Positions 16,002 to 23,537 of a stretch of DNA of 64,000 nucleotides are shown in pieces (positions within the stretch are counted from its first letter, which is position 1; each line of letters opens with the position of its first letter). Location: positions 1 to 64,000 of the forward strand of contig NZ_VZOV01000023.1 of NCBI RefSeq assembly GCF_008801915.1, read 5' to 3'. The notes under the pieces were generated by a model that did not search any database, was not told the origin of the DNA, and saw nothing but the letters and a program-made list of their open reading frames with translations. Made by a program: the position numbers and the translations under genes. This stretch comes from Cupriavidus gilardii (lineage in GTDB: Bacteria > Pseudomonadota > Gammaproteobacteria > Burkholderiales > Burkholderiaceae).

Positions 16002-16766
16002 ATGTCATTGTTCGATCTGAGCGGCAAGGTCGCCATCGTCACCGGCTCCTCGCGCGGCATCGGCCGTGCGATCGCCGAGCAGATGGCGGTCCAGGGCGCC
16101 AAGGTGGTCATTTCGTCGCGCAAGGCCGAGGCCTGCCAGGAAGTCGTCGACGCCATCAACGCGAAGCACGGCGACGGCACCGCGATCGCCGTGCCGGCCA
16201 ACATCTCGTCAAAGAGCGATCTGCAGCACCTGGTCGACGAGACCAATCGCGTGTTCGGCAAGATCGACGTGCTGGTCTGCAATGCCGCGTCCAACCCCTA
16301 CTACGGCCCGATGGGCGGCGTCACCGACGAGCAGTTCCGCAAGGTGCTCGACAACAACGTGATCTCGAACCACTGGCTGATCCAGATGGTCGCGCCGCAG
16401 ATGATCGACCGCAAGGACGGCTCGATCATCATCGTGTCGTCGATCGGCGGCCTGCGCGGCTCGCCGACCATCGGCGTCTACAACATCTCGAAGGCCGCGG
16501 ATTTCCAGCTCGCGCGCAATCTCGCGGTCGAATTCGGCCCGCACAACGTGCGCGTCAACTGCATCGCGCCGGGCCTGATCAAGACCGACTTTGCCCGCGC
16601 GCTGTGGGAAGACCCGGTGCGCTACAAGCAGTCCACCGAGAATGCCCCGCTGCGCCGCATCGGCGAACCGATCGAGATCGCCGGCGCGGCGGTCTACCTG
16701 GCCTCGAGCGCCAGTTCCTTCATGACCGGCCAGGCGCTGGTGGTCGACGGCGGCGTGACGATCTGA
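16002..16766 (+). CDS. Short-chain dehydrogenase/reductase
   Basis: A 254-residue classical SDR. The nucleotide-binding motif TGSSRGIG is at residues 14-21, the NAAS motif near 94-97, catalytic Ser146/147 in VSSIGG, and Tyr160/Lys164 in YNISK. The C-terminus ends ALVVDGGVTI, typical of 3-oxoacyl-ACP-reductase-like enzymes. GGAGACACCCC precedes the ATG. An adenylate-forming ligase starts 22 bases downstream, so the pair is probably an operon acting on acyl-CoA or alcohol/ketone intermediates. The specific substrate is unknown. Confidence 0.92.
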   Translation: MSLFDLSGKVAIVTGSSRGIGRAIAEQMAVQGAKVVISSRKAEACQEVVDAINAKHGDGTAIAVPANISSKSDLQHLVDETNRVFGKIDVLVCNAASNPYYGPMGGVTDEQFRKVLDNNVISNHWLIQMVAPQMIDRKDGSIIIVSSIGGLRGSPTIGVYNISKAADFQLARNLAVEFGPHNVRVNCIAPGLIKTDFARALWEDPVRYKQSTENAPLRRIGEPIEIAGAAVYLASSASSFMTGQALVVDGGVTI

Positions 16767-16788
16767 GCGGCGCCCCGCTCGCCGTCCG

Positions 16789-18591
16789 ATGGCAACGCCG
16801 ACCCTTGGCTCGCAGGGCAGTGCCGACGGCAGTTCGCCGGCCTGGCCGGCCATCTCGCTGGCCGAAGCCCATGCCCGCCTGACCGCTGCGGGCGCACCGT
16901 TCGAAACCGAGGTGCGCGAGATCCGCGGCATTCCGACCACGGTGTGGAAGCACGCGCCGCCGACGCTGCGCGACCTGTTCCTGCAGGCCCGCGCGCGAGG
17001 CGAGCGCACCTTCGTCGTCTACGAGGACCAGCGCGTCTCCTATGCGGGCTTCGCGCGCGCGGCGCTGGCGATCGCGCATGCGTTGATCGAGGACGGCGTG
17101 CGCCCCGGCGATCGCGTCGCCGTGGCGATGCGCAACCTGCCCGAATGGCCGGCCGCGTTCTACGGCGCGCTGCTGACCGGCGCCATCGCGACACCGCTGA
17201 ACGCCTGGTGGACCGGCCCCGAGCTGCAATACGGCTTGAGCGATTCCGGCTGCAAGGCCGCGATCGTCGACCACGAGCGGCTCGAGCGGCTGCGCCCCCA
17301 TCTGGCCGACTGCCCCGCGCTGGTGCGCATCCATGTCTGCCGTGGCGGCGGCGATGCCGGCGATGGCGCCATTGCCGTGGTTGGCGACCCGCGTGTGGTG
17401 CCGCTGGAGCGGACCACCGGCGACGTGATGGCCTGGGACCGGCTGCCCGAGCTGCCGTTGCCGGACGTGGCGATCGACCCCGACGACGATGCGACGCTGT
17501 TCTATACCTCCGGCACCACCGGCAAGCCCAAGGGCGCCATCGGCACGCACCGCAATGCGACCACGGTGGCCTTCTGCGGCGGCTTCGGCCCGGCACGCAA
17601 TTTCCTGCGCCGCGGACAGCCGATTCCCGAACCCGACCCGCTGGCACCGCAGAAGTCGACGCTGCTGTCGGTGCCCTTTTTCCATGTGACCGGCTGCATG
17701 TCGGTGCTGAACGGCGCGCTGCACGCCGGCAGCAAGATCGTGCTGATGCGCCGCTGGGACGCGCTGCGGGCGATGGCGCTGATCGAGCGCGAGCGCTGCA
17801 CGGTGGCCGGCGGCGTGCCCACCATCGCCTGGCAACTGGTCGAGCATCCCGAGCGCGAGCGCTTCGACCTGTCCTCGCTGGAGAACGTCAACTACGGCGG
17901 CGCGCCGGCTTCGCCCGAGCTGGTCCGCCGTATCGTCGAGGTGTTCCCGAAGTCGATGCCGGGCATCGGCTGGGGCATGACCGAGACGTCGGCCACCTTC
18001 ACCAGCCACAACGCCGAGGAATATCTGCATCGGCCCGACAGCAGCGGCCCCGCGCTGCCGATCGGCGAGATGAAGGTCGTCGATGGCCGCGGCCGCGCGC
18101 TGCCGCCCGGCGAGGTGGGCGAGTTGATGGTGCGCGGCGCCAATGTCGTGCGCGGCTACTGGAACAAGCCCGAGGCCACCGCCAGCACCTTCGTCGACGG
18201 CTGGCTGCGCACCGGCGACATCGCGCGGCTGGACGAGGAAGGCTTTCTCTATATCGTCGACCGTGCCAAGGACATGCTGATCCGCGGCGGCGAGAACATC
18301 TATTGCATCGAGGTCGAGAGCGCGCTGTACGCGCATCCGGCGGTGATGGACGCGGCCCTGGTCGGCATTCCGCACCGCACGCTGGGCGAGGAGCCGGGCG
18401 CGGTGGTCGGCGTCAAGCCGGGCGCCAGCGTCACCGAGGCCGAGCTGCAGGCCTTCGTCGCGCAGCGGCTGGCGGCGTTCAAGGTGCCGGTCCGCGTGAT
18501 CGTGCGCAACGAGACGCTGCCGCGCAATGCCAACGGCAAGATCCTGAAGTCGGAGCTGCGCAAGCTGTTCGACAATGGCGCGGCCGTGTAG
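16789..18591 (+). CDS. AMP-dependent acyl-CoA synthetase (class I adenylate-forming)
   Basis: A 600-residue ligase with the full motif set: FYTSGTTGKPKGAIGTH (P-loop), GWGMTETSATFTSHN, RTGDIARLDEEGFLYI, DRAKDMLIRGGENIYCIEVE and the catalytic lysine region PRNANGKILKSELR. The N-terminus has an extra 60 residues before the usual beginning of the fold (RDLFLQARARGERTFVVYEDQ). Its sequence is quite distinct from the ligase at 1095. It sits 22 bases behind the SDR gene and is presumably co-expressed, suggesting a CoA-ester degradation route; substrate unknown. Confidence 0.92.
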   Translation: MATPTLGSQGSADGSSPAWPAISLAEAHARLTAAGAPFETEVREIRGIPTTVWKHAPPTLRDLFLQARARGERTFVVYEDQRVSYAGFARAALAIAHALIEDGVRPGDRVAVAMRNLPEWPAAFYGALLTGAIATPLNAWWTGPELQYGLSDSGCKAAIVDHERLERLRPHLADCPALVRIHVCRGGGDAGDGAIAVVGDPRVVPLERTTGDVMAWDRLPELPLPDVAIDPDDDATLFYTSGTTGKPKGAIGTHRNATTVAFCGGFGPARNFLRRGQPIPEPDPLAPQKSTLLSVPFFHVTGCMSVLNGALHAGSKIVLMRRWDALRAMALIERERCTVAGGVPTIAWQLVEHPERERFDLSSLENVNYGGAPASPELVRRIVEVFPKSMPGIGWGMTETSATFTSHNAEEYLHRPDSSGPALPIGEMKVVDGRGRALPPGEVGELMVRGANVVRGYWNKPEATASTFVDGWLRTGDIARLDEEGFLYIVDRAKDMLIRGGENIYCIEVESALYAHPAVMDAALVGIPHRTLGEEPGAVVGVKPGASVTEAELQAFVAQRLAAFKVPVRVIVRNETLPRNANGKILKSELRKLFDNGAAV

Positions 18592-18634
18592 CCGCGCGCA
18601 ACGCGCCCCATCACGACCACCGGGAGCCCCGATC

Positions 18635-19486
18635 TTGGCCACTGCCGCTTCGCCAATCCGCGCCGCCTGGCGCGGCACGCTGTCCTTGTTCGTTGTCGCC
18701 GCCGCGCTGGCGGGTGCCGCCGGTTGCGCCAGCCAGGCGCCCATCAGCCGGGCCGGCCACGTGCCGGAACTGCGGCCGGGCGTCCTGGCCGGCTATCTGC
18801 AGGCGGACCAGCGTCCCGACAGCCTGCGGCTGGTGCCGCCACCGCCTGCGTCCGGCTCCGAGGCATTCGCCGCGGACGAGGAAGCCGCACGCGCGAACCT
18901 GGCCAGGGCCGGCAGCCCACGCTGGCAAGTGGCCGTGGAAGACGCCAACCTGAAATTCCCGCAGGCGGCCGAGACCTTCTCCTGCGCATTGGGCGTGCCG
19001 ATCAACGAGCGCGATACCCCGCAGCTCTACATGCTGCTGCGGCGCAGCCTGGTCGATGCCGGCCTGTCGACCTATCGCGCCAAGGACCACTACCGGCGCC
19101 AGCGCCCCTTCCTCGTCAACCATCTGCCGACCTGCACCCCGGACGAGGCCGCCAGGCTGTCCAGGGACGGCTCCTACCCGTCCGGCCACAACGCGGCGGG
19201 CTGGGCCTGGGCGCTGATCCTGACCGAGGTCGACCCCGAGCGCGCCGACGCGATCCTGGCGCGCGGACTCGCCTACGGCCAGAGCCGCCTGGCCTGCAAC
19301 GTGCACTGGCAGAGCGATGCGAACCAGGGCCGCGTCATGGGCGCGGCGACGGTCGCGCGCCTGCATGCCGATCCGACTTTCCGCGCCGACCTCGCCGCGG
19401 CCCGCACCGAGGTGGCGGCCGCGCGCGCCAAGGGCTTGAAGCCGGCGCGCGACTGCGCGGCCGAACGCGCTGCGCTCGGTCAGTAA
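18635..19486 (+). CDS. Class A nonspecific acid phosphatase, predicted lipoprotein (PAP2 superfamily)
   Basis: A 283-residue exported phosphomonoesterase. The class A signature is complete: KDHYRRQRP (K-x6-RP), then SYPSGHNAAGW (PSGH), then SRLACNVHWQSD (SR-x5-H-x3-D), holding the vanadate-type phosphate site and catalytic histidines. The N-terminus has a hydrophobic segment ending LAGAAGC, a lipobox, so the protein is probably membrane-anchored rather than free periplasmic as in PhoC/PhoN. I chose TTG 18635, preceded by GGGAG; the alternative ATG 18575 would overlap the ligase and give an over-long signal. Confidence 0.87.
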   Translation: MATAASPIRAAWRGTLSLFVVAAALAGAAGCASQAPISRAGHVPELRPGVLAGYLQADQRPDSLRLVPPPPASGSEAFAADEEAARANLARAGSPRWQVAVEDANLKFPQAAETFSCALGVPINERDTPQLYMLLRRSLVDAGLSTYRAKDHYRRQRPFLVNHLPTCTPDEAARLSRDGSYPSGHNAAGWAWALILTEVDPERADAILARGLAYGQSRLACNVHWQSDANQGRVMGAATVARLHADPTFRADLAAARTEVAAARAKGLKPARDCAAERAALGQ

Positions 19487-19499
19487 TGCCGCGCGCGCG

Positions 19500-20012
19500 T
19501 CAGCGCAGCGGGATCGGCGTGGCGGCCTCCACCGGCACCGCCGTCACGCTGTTCTTCGGACTGCCCGACACGATGCGGTCCGAATAGGTCAGGTAGACCA
19601 GCGTGTTGCGCTTGCGGTCGACCACGCGGACCACATGCAGCGTCTTGAACAGGATCGACATGCGTTCGGAGAACACGTTGTCCTGCTGGCGCAGCGGCCC
19701 CTTGAAGCCGATCTTGCCGACCTGGCGGCAGGCGATCGACGCCTCGGCCGGGTCCTCGGCCATGCCCAGCGAGCCCTTGATGCCGCCGGTGCGGGCGCGC
19801 GAGACGTAGCAGGTGATGCCATCGACTTCGGGATCGTCGTAGGCCTCGATCACGACGCGATCGGAACCTGTCACGCGGAAATGCGTGTTGACGCTGCCGA
19901 TCTCTTCGGCATGCGCGGGCGCGACCGAGACAAACGCCAGCGCACCGACCAGCGCGGCAACCAGCGATGCCGCCGAACATGCGGTCATCGGACGACGGGA
20001 TGCACGCGCCAT
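19500..20012 (-). CDS. creA: CreA-family periplasmic protein
   Basis: A 170-residue exported protein of the CreA family, of unknown biochemical role. The signal peptide covers about residues 10-36, ending APAHA. The mature protein contains the family blocks DRVVIEAYDDPEVDGITCYVS, broken here as DPEVDGITCYVSRARTGG, ACRQVGKIGF, and VVRVVDRKRNTLVYLTYSD. The starts ATG 20012 and an internal Met at codon 9 are both plausible. It follows the thioesterase gene with only two bases between them on the same strand, so the two are likely one transcript. Confidence 0.92.
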   Translation of the reverse strand: MARASRRPMTACSAASLVAALVGALAFVSVAPAHAEEIGSVNTHFRVTGSDRVVIEAYDDPEVDGITCYVSRARTGGIKGSLGMAEDPAEASIACRQVGKIGFKGPLRQQDNVFSERMSILFKTLHVVRVVDRKRNTLVYLTYSDRIVSGSPKNSVTAVPVEAATPIPLR

Positions 20013-20014
20013 GA

Positions 20015-20500
20015 TCAGCTCACCGCGCCCTGGATCTGGTCGTGCCGGCGCTCCATCTCCTGGCGCAGCTGGCGGCGCAGTTGTGCGGCGGCGAAGCGCT
20101 GGCGCTCGACCTCGTCGCGCGGCACCAGCGTCGGCACCTCGGCCGGCTTGCCGTCGTCGTCGACCGCGACCATCGTGAAATAGCAGCTGTTGGTATGGCG
20201 CACGAGCTTGCTGCGGATGTTCTCGGTGATGACCTTGATGCCGATCTCCATCGAGCTGCGGCCGGTGTAGTTGACCGCGGCGAGGAAGGTCACCAGTTCG
20301 CCGACATGGATCGGCTGGCGGAACACCACCTGATCGACCGACAGCGTGACGACATAGCGGCCCGCGTAACGGCTGGCGCAGGCATAGGCGACCATGTCCA
20401 GATATTTGAGGATGGTGCCGCCGTGGACATTGCCGGAGAAATTGGCCATGTCCGGCGTCATCAGCACGGTCATCGACAGTTGATGCGAGAGGTCGTTCAT
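20015..20500 (-). CDS. Acyl-CoA thioesterase, hotdog fold (YciA/BACH type)
   Basis: A 161-residue hotdog-fold hydrolase that cleaves acyl-CoA to free acid and CoA. The family core is clear: ANFSGNVHGGTILKYLDMVAY, divided here as GNVHGGTILKYLD with the helix-starting Asp, then VTLSVDQVVFRQPIHVGELV, and the later SCYFTMVAVDDDGKPAEVP. A charged Arg/Gln-rich C-terminal helix follows. ATG 20500 is chosen because MNDLSHQLSMTVLMTP matches the usual beginning. It is directly followed by creA. Confidence 0.9.
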   Translation of the reverse strand: MNDLSHQLSMTVLMTPDMANFSGNVHGGTILKYLDMVAYACASRYAGRYVVTLSVDQVVFRQPIHVGELVTFLAAVNYTGRSSMEIGIKVITENIRSKLVRHTNSCYFTMVAVDDDGKPAEVPTLVPRDEVERQRFAAAQLRRQLRQEMERRHDQIQGAVS

Positions 20501-20617
20501 CGGGAGCGGCGCGAGGAATCGGCGCGGGTGGGTTGAGAATGCGATGGAATCCGGCGGTGGCGCAATGCGCTTGCAGGATGCGAGTGTAGCGCGGCGCGGC
20601 GACGGCGGCGCCAAATG

Positions 20618-20641
20618 AAAAAAGCGGCCCACATGGGCCGC
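20618..20641 (-). terminator. Rho-independent terminator of hupB-type gene
   Basis: A perfect 8-bp stem GCGGCCCA (20624-20631) and TGGGCCGC (20634-20641) with a two-base loop is followed on the minus strand by TTTTTT (complement of 20618-20623). It lies about 33 bases past the HU stop. Confidence 0.88.
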
Positions 20642-20673
20642 TCTCCCGGTTGGCATCCGCTGGATGCCCGCTC

Positions 20674-20955
20674 TTACTTCTTCTTGTTCACAGCGTCCTT
20701 GAAACCCTGGCCGGCAGAGAACTTGACCGTCTTGGCGGCCGGAATCTTGATCGTTTCGCCGGTGCGCGGGTTGCGGCCGGTGCGGGCGGCGCGCTTGCCG
20801 GCGCCGAAGCTGCCGAAGCCCACCAGCGTGACCGAATCTCCCTTGGCAACCGCCTTCTTGATGTTTTCCAGCGCGGCGTTCAGGGCGCGCTCCGCTGCAG
20901 CGTTGCTCAGTTCCGCGTCTGCGGCGATGGCAGACACCAGTTCACCTTTATTCAT
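20674..20955 (-). CDS. hupB: HU-family nucleoid protein
   Basis: A 93-residue histone-like protein of standard HU length, [17 protein letters not shown] to the C-terminal Lys cluster. The dimer core has [20 protein letters not shown] and the DNA-intercalating arm carries [15 protein letters not shown] with its proline. It binds DNA as a dimer and helps compact and bend the nucleoid. It is monocistronic, with its own terminator at 20618-20641. AGGGATAC precedes the ATG. The symbol hupB follows beta-proteobacterial convention; hupA cannot be excluded. Confidence 0.96.
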   Translation of the reverse strand: MNKGELVSAIAADAELSNAAAERALNAALENIKKAVAKGDSVTLVGFGSFGAGKRAARTGRNPRTGETIKIPAAKTVKFSAGQGFKDAVNKKK

Positions 20956-21216
20956 GGCTGTATCCCTTGTTGGTCGTCGTCACCGGTGACCAGCCTGAGC
21001 CGTTTCACCGACCGGCGCAGTCTAATCCGCCGCTTGCGCATTGGGCAATCCCCAGTCGCACCGACGCAACGAAAATGCCGGAAATCCTTCCGTCAAGCGG
21101 CTTTCGGGGAGATTTACCCCCTCAATTCCGCGCTTTGGCGCGGCGCCGACAGCGGGTTATCCCCAACCCGCGGGGCGACCGGCAAACGGCCGACGGCGGG
21201 ACCCGCCTGCCCTCTT

Positions 21217-22437
21217 CTACTCGGCGGCGGCTACCGCGGCCGATCGGCGGCCGAGCATCCGCATCAGCACCGCCCCGATGCCGCCGATGGCCATCACCAC
21301 GCCCAGCGGCAACGCGGTGCCGTCGTGCCACAGGCTGACCGCGGTGCCGGCCAGCGTGCCCATGCCGAATTGCAGCGTGCCCATCAGCGCCGACGCGGTG
21401 CCGGCGCGGTGGCCCTGATGCGCGAGCGACAGCGCCGATGCGTTGGGCATGATGCAGCCCAGCGCTGCCACGTAGACGAAGAATCCGATCAGCAGCACCG
21501 GCAGCGTCGCCACGCCGGCGAGATTGGCCAGAGCCAGCAGCAGGCCCGCTGCGCACGGCGCGGCCAGCGCGAGCCGCAGCACGCGATCGAGCGAACGGCC
21601 GCGCACCAGTGCGGCATTGAGCTGCGACATCGCGATCAGGCCGAAGGCATTGGCCCCGAACACGAAGCCATAGTGGGAAGGATCGATGCCGTGCAATTCG
21701 ATCAGCACGAAGGGCGAGCCGGCGATATAGGCAAACATGCCCGATTGCGCAAAGCCGGCGCACAGCGAATAGCCAAGGAATTCCCGGTCGCGCAGCAGCG
21801 CGCCGTAGTTGCGGAAGACCTCGCCCAGGCGCAGCGGGATCGCGCGTCGCGGATCGAGCGATTCTTCCAGCCGGAAATGCACCAGCAGCAGGATCATCGC
21901 GCCGACCGCGGCCATCACCCAGAAGATCGCGCGCCAGCCGAGCGCGGTCAGGATCGCGCCGCCGAGGATTGGCGCCAGGATCGGCGCGAGACCCATCACC
22001 AGCATCAGCGACGAGAACGCGCGCGCGGACTCGTGCGCCTCGAGCCGGTCGCGCACCATCGCACGCGCCATCACCATGCCGGCGCAGCCGCCGGCGGCCT
22101 GCACGAAGCGCCAGGCCATCAGCGCCTGCGCGTCGCCCGCCAGCGCGCAGGCGACCGAGGCCAACACATAGAGGCTGAGCCCAACGTACAGCGGAGCCTT
22201 GCGTCCGAAGCGGTCGCTGACCGGACCGTAGAACGACTGCCCGATTGCCAGGCCGACCAGGAAGGTGCCAAGGGTCAGTTGCACGCTGCCGATATCGACG
22301 CCGAGATCGGCGGCCAACGTCGGGAACGCCGGAAGGTACATGTCGATCGACAGCGGCGCCAGCGCGGTCAGCGATGCGCAGATCAGCAGCCAGAGCGGGA
22401 AGCGCGGCGTCGTGGCCGCGCGGGAGGATTGGGTCAT
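21217..22437 (-). CDS. Bcr/CflA-family drug-resistance MFS transporter
   Basis: A 406-residue inner-membrane proton antiporter with 12 predicted helices. Family signatures are SIDMYLPAFPTLAADLGV in helix 1, the MFS motif A GPVSDRFGRKAPLYVGL between helices 2 and 3, and the antiporter motif C-like segment LVMGLAPILAPILGGAIL in helix 5. Bcr/CflA members export bicyclomycin, chloramphenicol or sulfonamides. ATG 22437 is chosen; the frame extends to 22551 but the extra residues are not typical. No regulator is adjacent. Confidence 0.93.
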   Translation of the reverse strand: MTQSSRAATTPRFPLWLLICASLTALAPLSIDMYLPAFPTLAADLGVDIGSVQLTLGTFLVGLAIGQSFYGPVSDRFGRKAPLYVGLSLYVLASVACALAGDAQALMAWRFVQAAGGCAGMVMARAMVRDRLEAHESARAFSSLMLVMGLAPILAPILGGAILTALGWRAIFWVMAAVGAMILLLVHFRLEESLDPRRAIPLRLGEVFRNYGALLRDREFLGYSLCAGFAQSGMFAYIAGSPFVLIELHGIDPSHYGFVFGANAFGLIAMSQLNAALVRGRSLDRVLRLALAAPCAAGLLLALANLAGVATLPVLLIGFFVYVAALGCIMPNASALSLAHQGHRAGTASALMGTLQFGMGTLAGTAVSLWHDGTALPLGVVMAIGGIGAVLMRMLGRRSAAVAAAE

Positions 22438-22708
22438 TGCAAAGGGGAAGATGTCGTCCGCGCCGGCATGCGACAGAGCAGCGAACAGCCGCGCGGCAAG
22501 GCACTGACGGACGAGGGAAACGACGTCAAGCGAAAGGCGCAATTGTTGCACACCGTGATGTATCGCGCGCCGGCGGGTTCCGCCTCAGGGGGCCGGCAGG
22601 TACAATGCACCCGGTCGACACACTGCCGGTCCATCTTCATCGCCGGTCTCGATCGCGGGACTTCAGCGCAGCCCCAGCCCCGTGCCGTTCCAGGCGTTCT
22701 TTCCCTGC

Positions 22709-23320
22709 ATGCGAACCAAATCGAACCACACGACTGCATCGATCGCCCGAGGAATGTCGGCCTCCATCGGGATCGCTACCGCCACCGGATTGCTGTGGGC
22801 CTCGCCGGCCTGCGCGGCGCCGGTCACGGCGCGTACCATCGCGGCGCATCCGGCCGCGAGCGCGGCCGTGGTCGTCGATGAAGCCGATTCGCTGACCCGC
22901 ATGCTGCGCGGCGCGGCCACCGGCCAGAACACCGGCGCGGCCGGCGTCCCCGAATTCCTGCGCAGCTCGCGCCGGCCCGACACGGTGCTGGCGCGCGCCT
23001 GCCGGCAGCTCAACGATGCGCTGCCGATCGAGATCGACAAGGAAACGCGTCTGCGCCGCTGCCAGGCGGTGCCCGGCAAACACATCCTGTTCCAGCTGGA
23101 ATTGACCAACTACAGCGGGCCGATGCTCGATCTGGCCAGCTTCGAGGTCAGCTATGCCGCGCCGCTACAGCGCAATATCTGCGCGAACCGCGACGTCGAG
23201 ATCCTGACCAAGCTGGGCGTCAGCATGATGTTCCGCTACATGACACGCAAGGCCCGCGGCGAACGCCGCGTCGGCGACGTCTATATCAACGGGCCGATCT
23301 GCACGGCGGCGTTGCGCTGA
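22709..23320 (+). CDS. Conserved-looking exported protein of unknown function
   Basis: A 203-residue protein I do not recognise. It has a signal-like segment (SIGIATATGLLWASPACAAP) and then a mature domain with four cysteines: ARACRQLND, LRRCQAVPG, RNICANRDV and NGPICTAALR. It also contains FQLELTNYSGPMLDLASFEVSY, split at the Gly. A single Cys-rich beta-type periplasmic domain with two disulfides is likely. The start is uncertain: ATG 22709, GTG 22682 or ATG 22754, which has CGAGGA directly in front. It lies between the divergent efflux pump and a palindromic repeat; no operon partner. Confidence 0.7.
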   Translation: MRTKSNHTTASIARGMSASIGIATATGLLWASPACAAPVTARTIAAHPAASAAVVVDEADSLTRMLRGAATGQNTGAAGVPEFLRSSRRPDTVLARACRQLNDALPIEIDKETRLRRCQAVPGKHILFQLELTNYSGPMLDLASFEVSYAAPLQRNICANRDVEILTKLGVSMMFRYMTRKARGERRVGDVYINGPICTAALR

Positions 23321-23377
23321 GACGATTCGTCCCGCGCTGGCACTTCCCGCGCTGACACTGTTTCGGCCTGGGGTGTT

Positions 23378-23510
23378 CTCCCTCCCCCCCTTCAGGGGGA
23401 GAGGGCTGGGGAGAGTGCTGGGGAGAGGGATGGTTTCAAGCGCGATCGCATCACGCATCACCATCGCCCTTGCCTTCCCCAACCCCTCTCCCGCAAGCGG
23501 AGAGGGGAAT
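23378..23510. repeat. REPIN-like palindromic repeat element, copy 1
   Basis: A left arm of C-runs and then GGGGGAGAGGGCTGGGGAGAG-type repeats (23381-23430) faces a right arm TTCCCCAACCCCTCTCCC followed by GCAAGCGGAGAGGGG (23474-23507). A 40-base unrelated spacer separates them. The arms are mutually complementary, and the same CTCTCCCGCAAGCG core occurs at 34160-34170. Two inverted REP-like units with a spacer are the layout of REPINs. Confidence 0.7.
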
Positions 23511-23537
23511 CATCGGCAAACGTGAATCACCGATCTT

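Noticed and set aside
20650..22881. Plus-strand open frame of more than 700 residues across hupB, the gap and the efflux pump
   Set aside because: Antisense to two clear genes and compositionally non-protein-like (Arg/Gln/His-rich).
23378..23510. Insertion-sequence end or transposon remnant
   Set aside because: No transposase, no target duplication visible; palindromic REP-like layout fits better.
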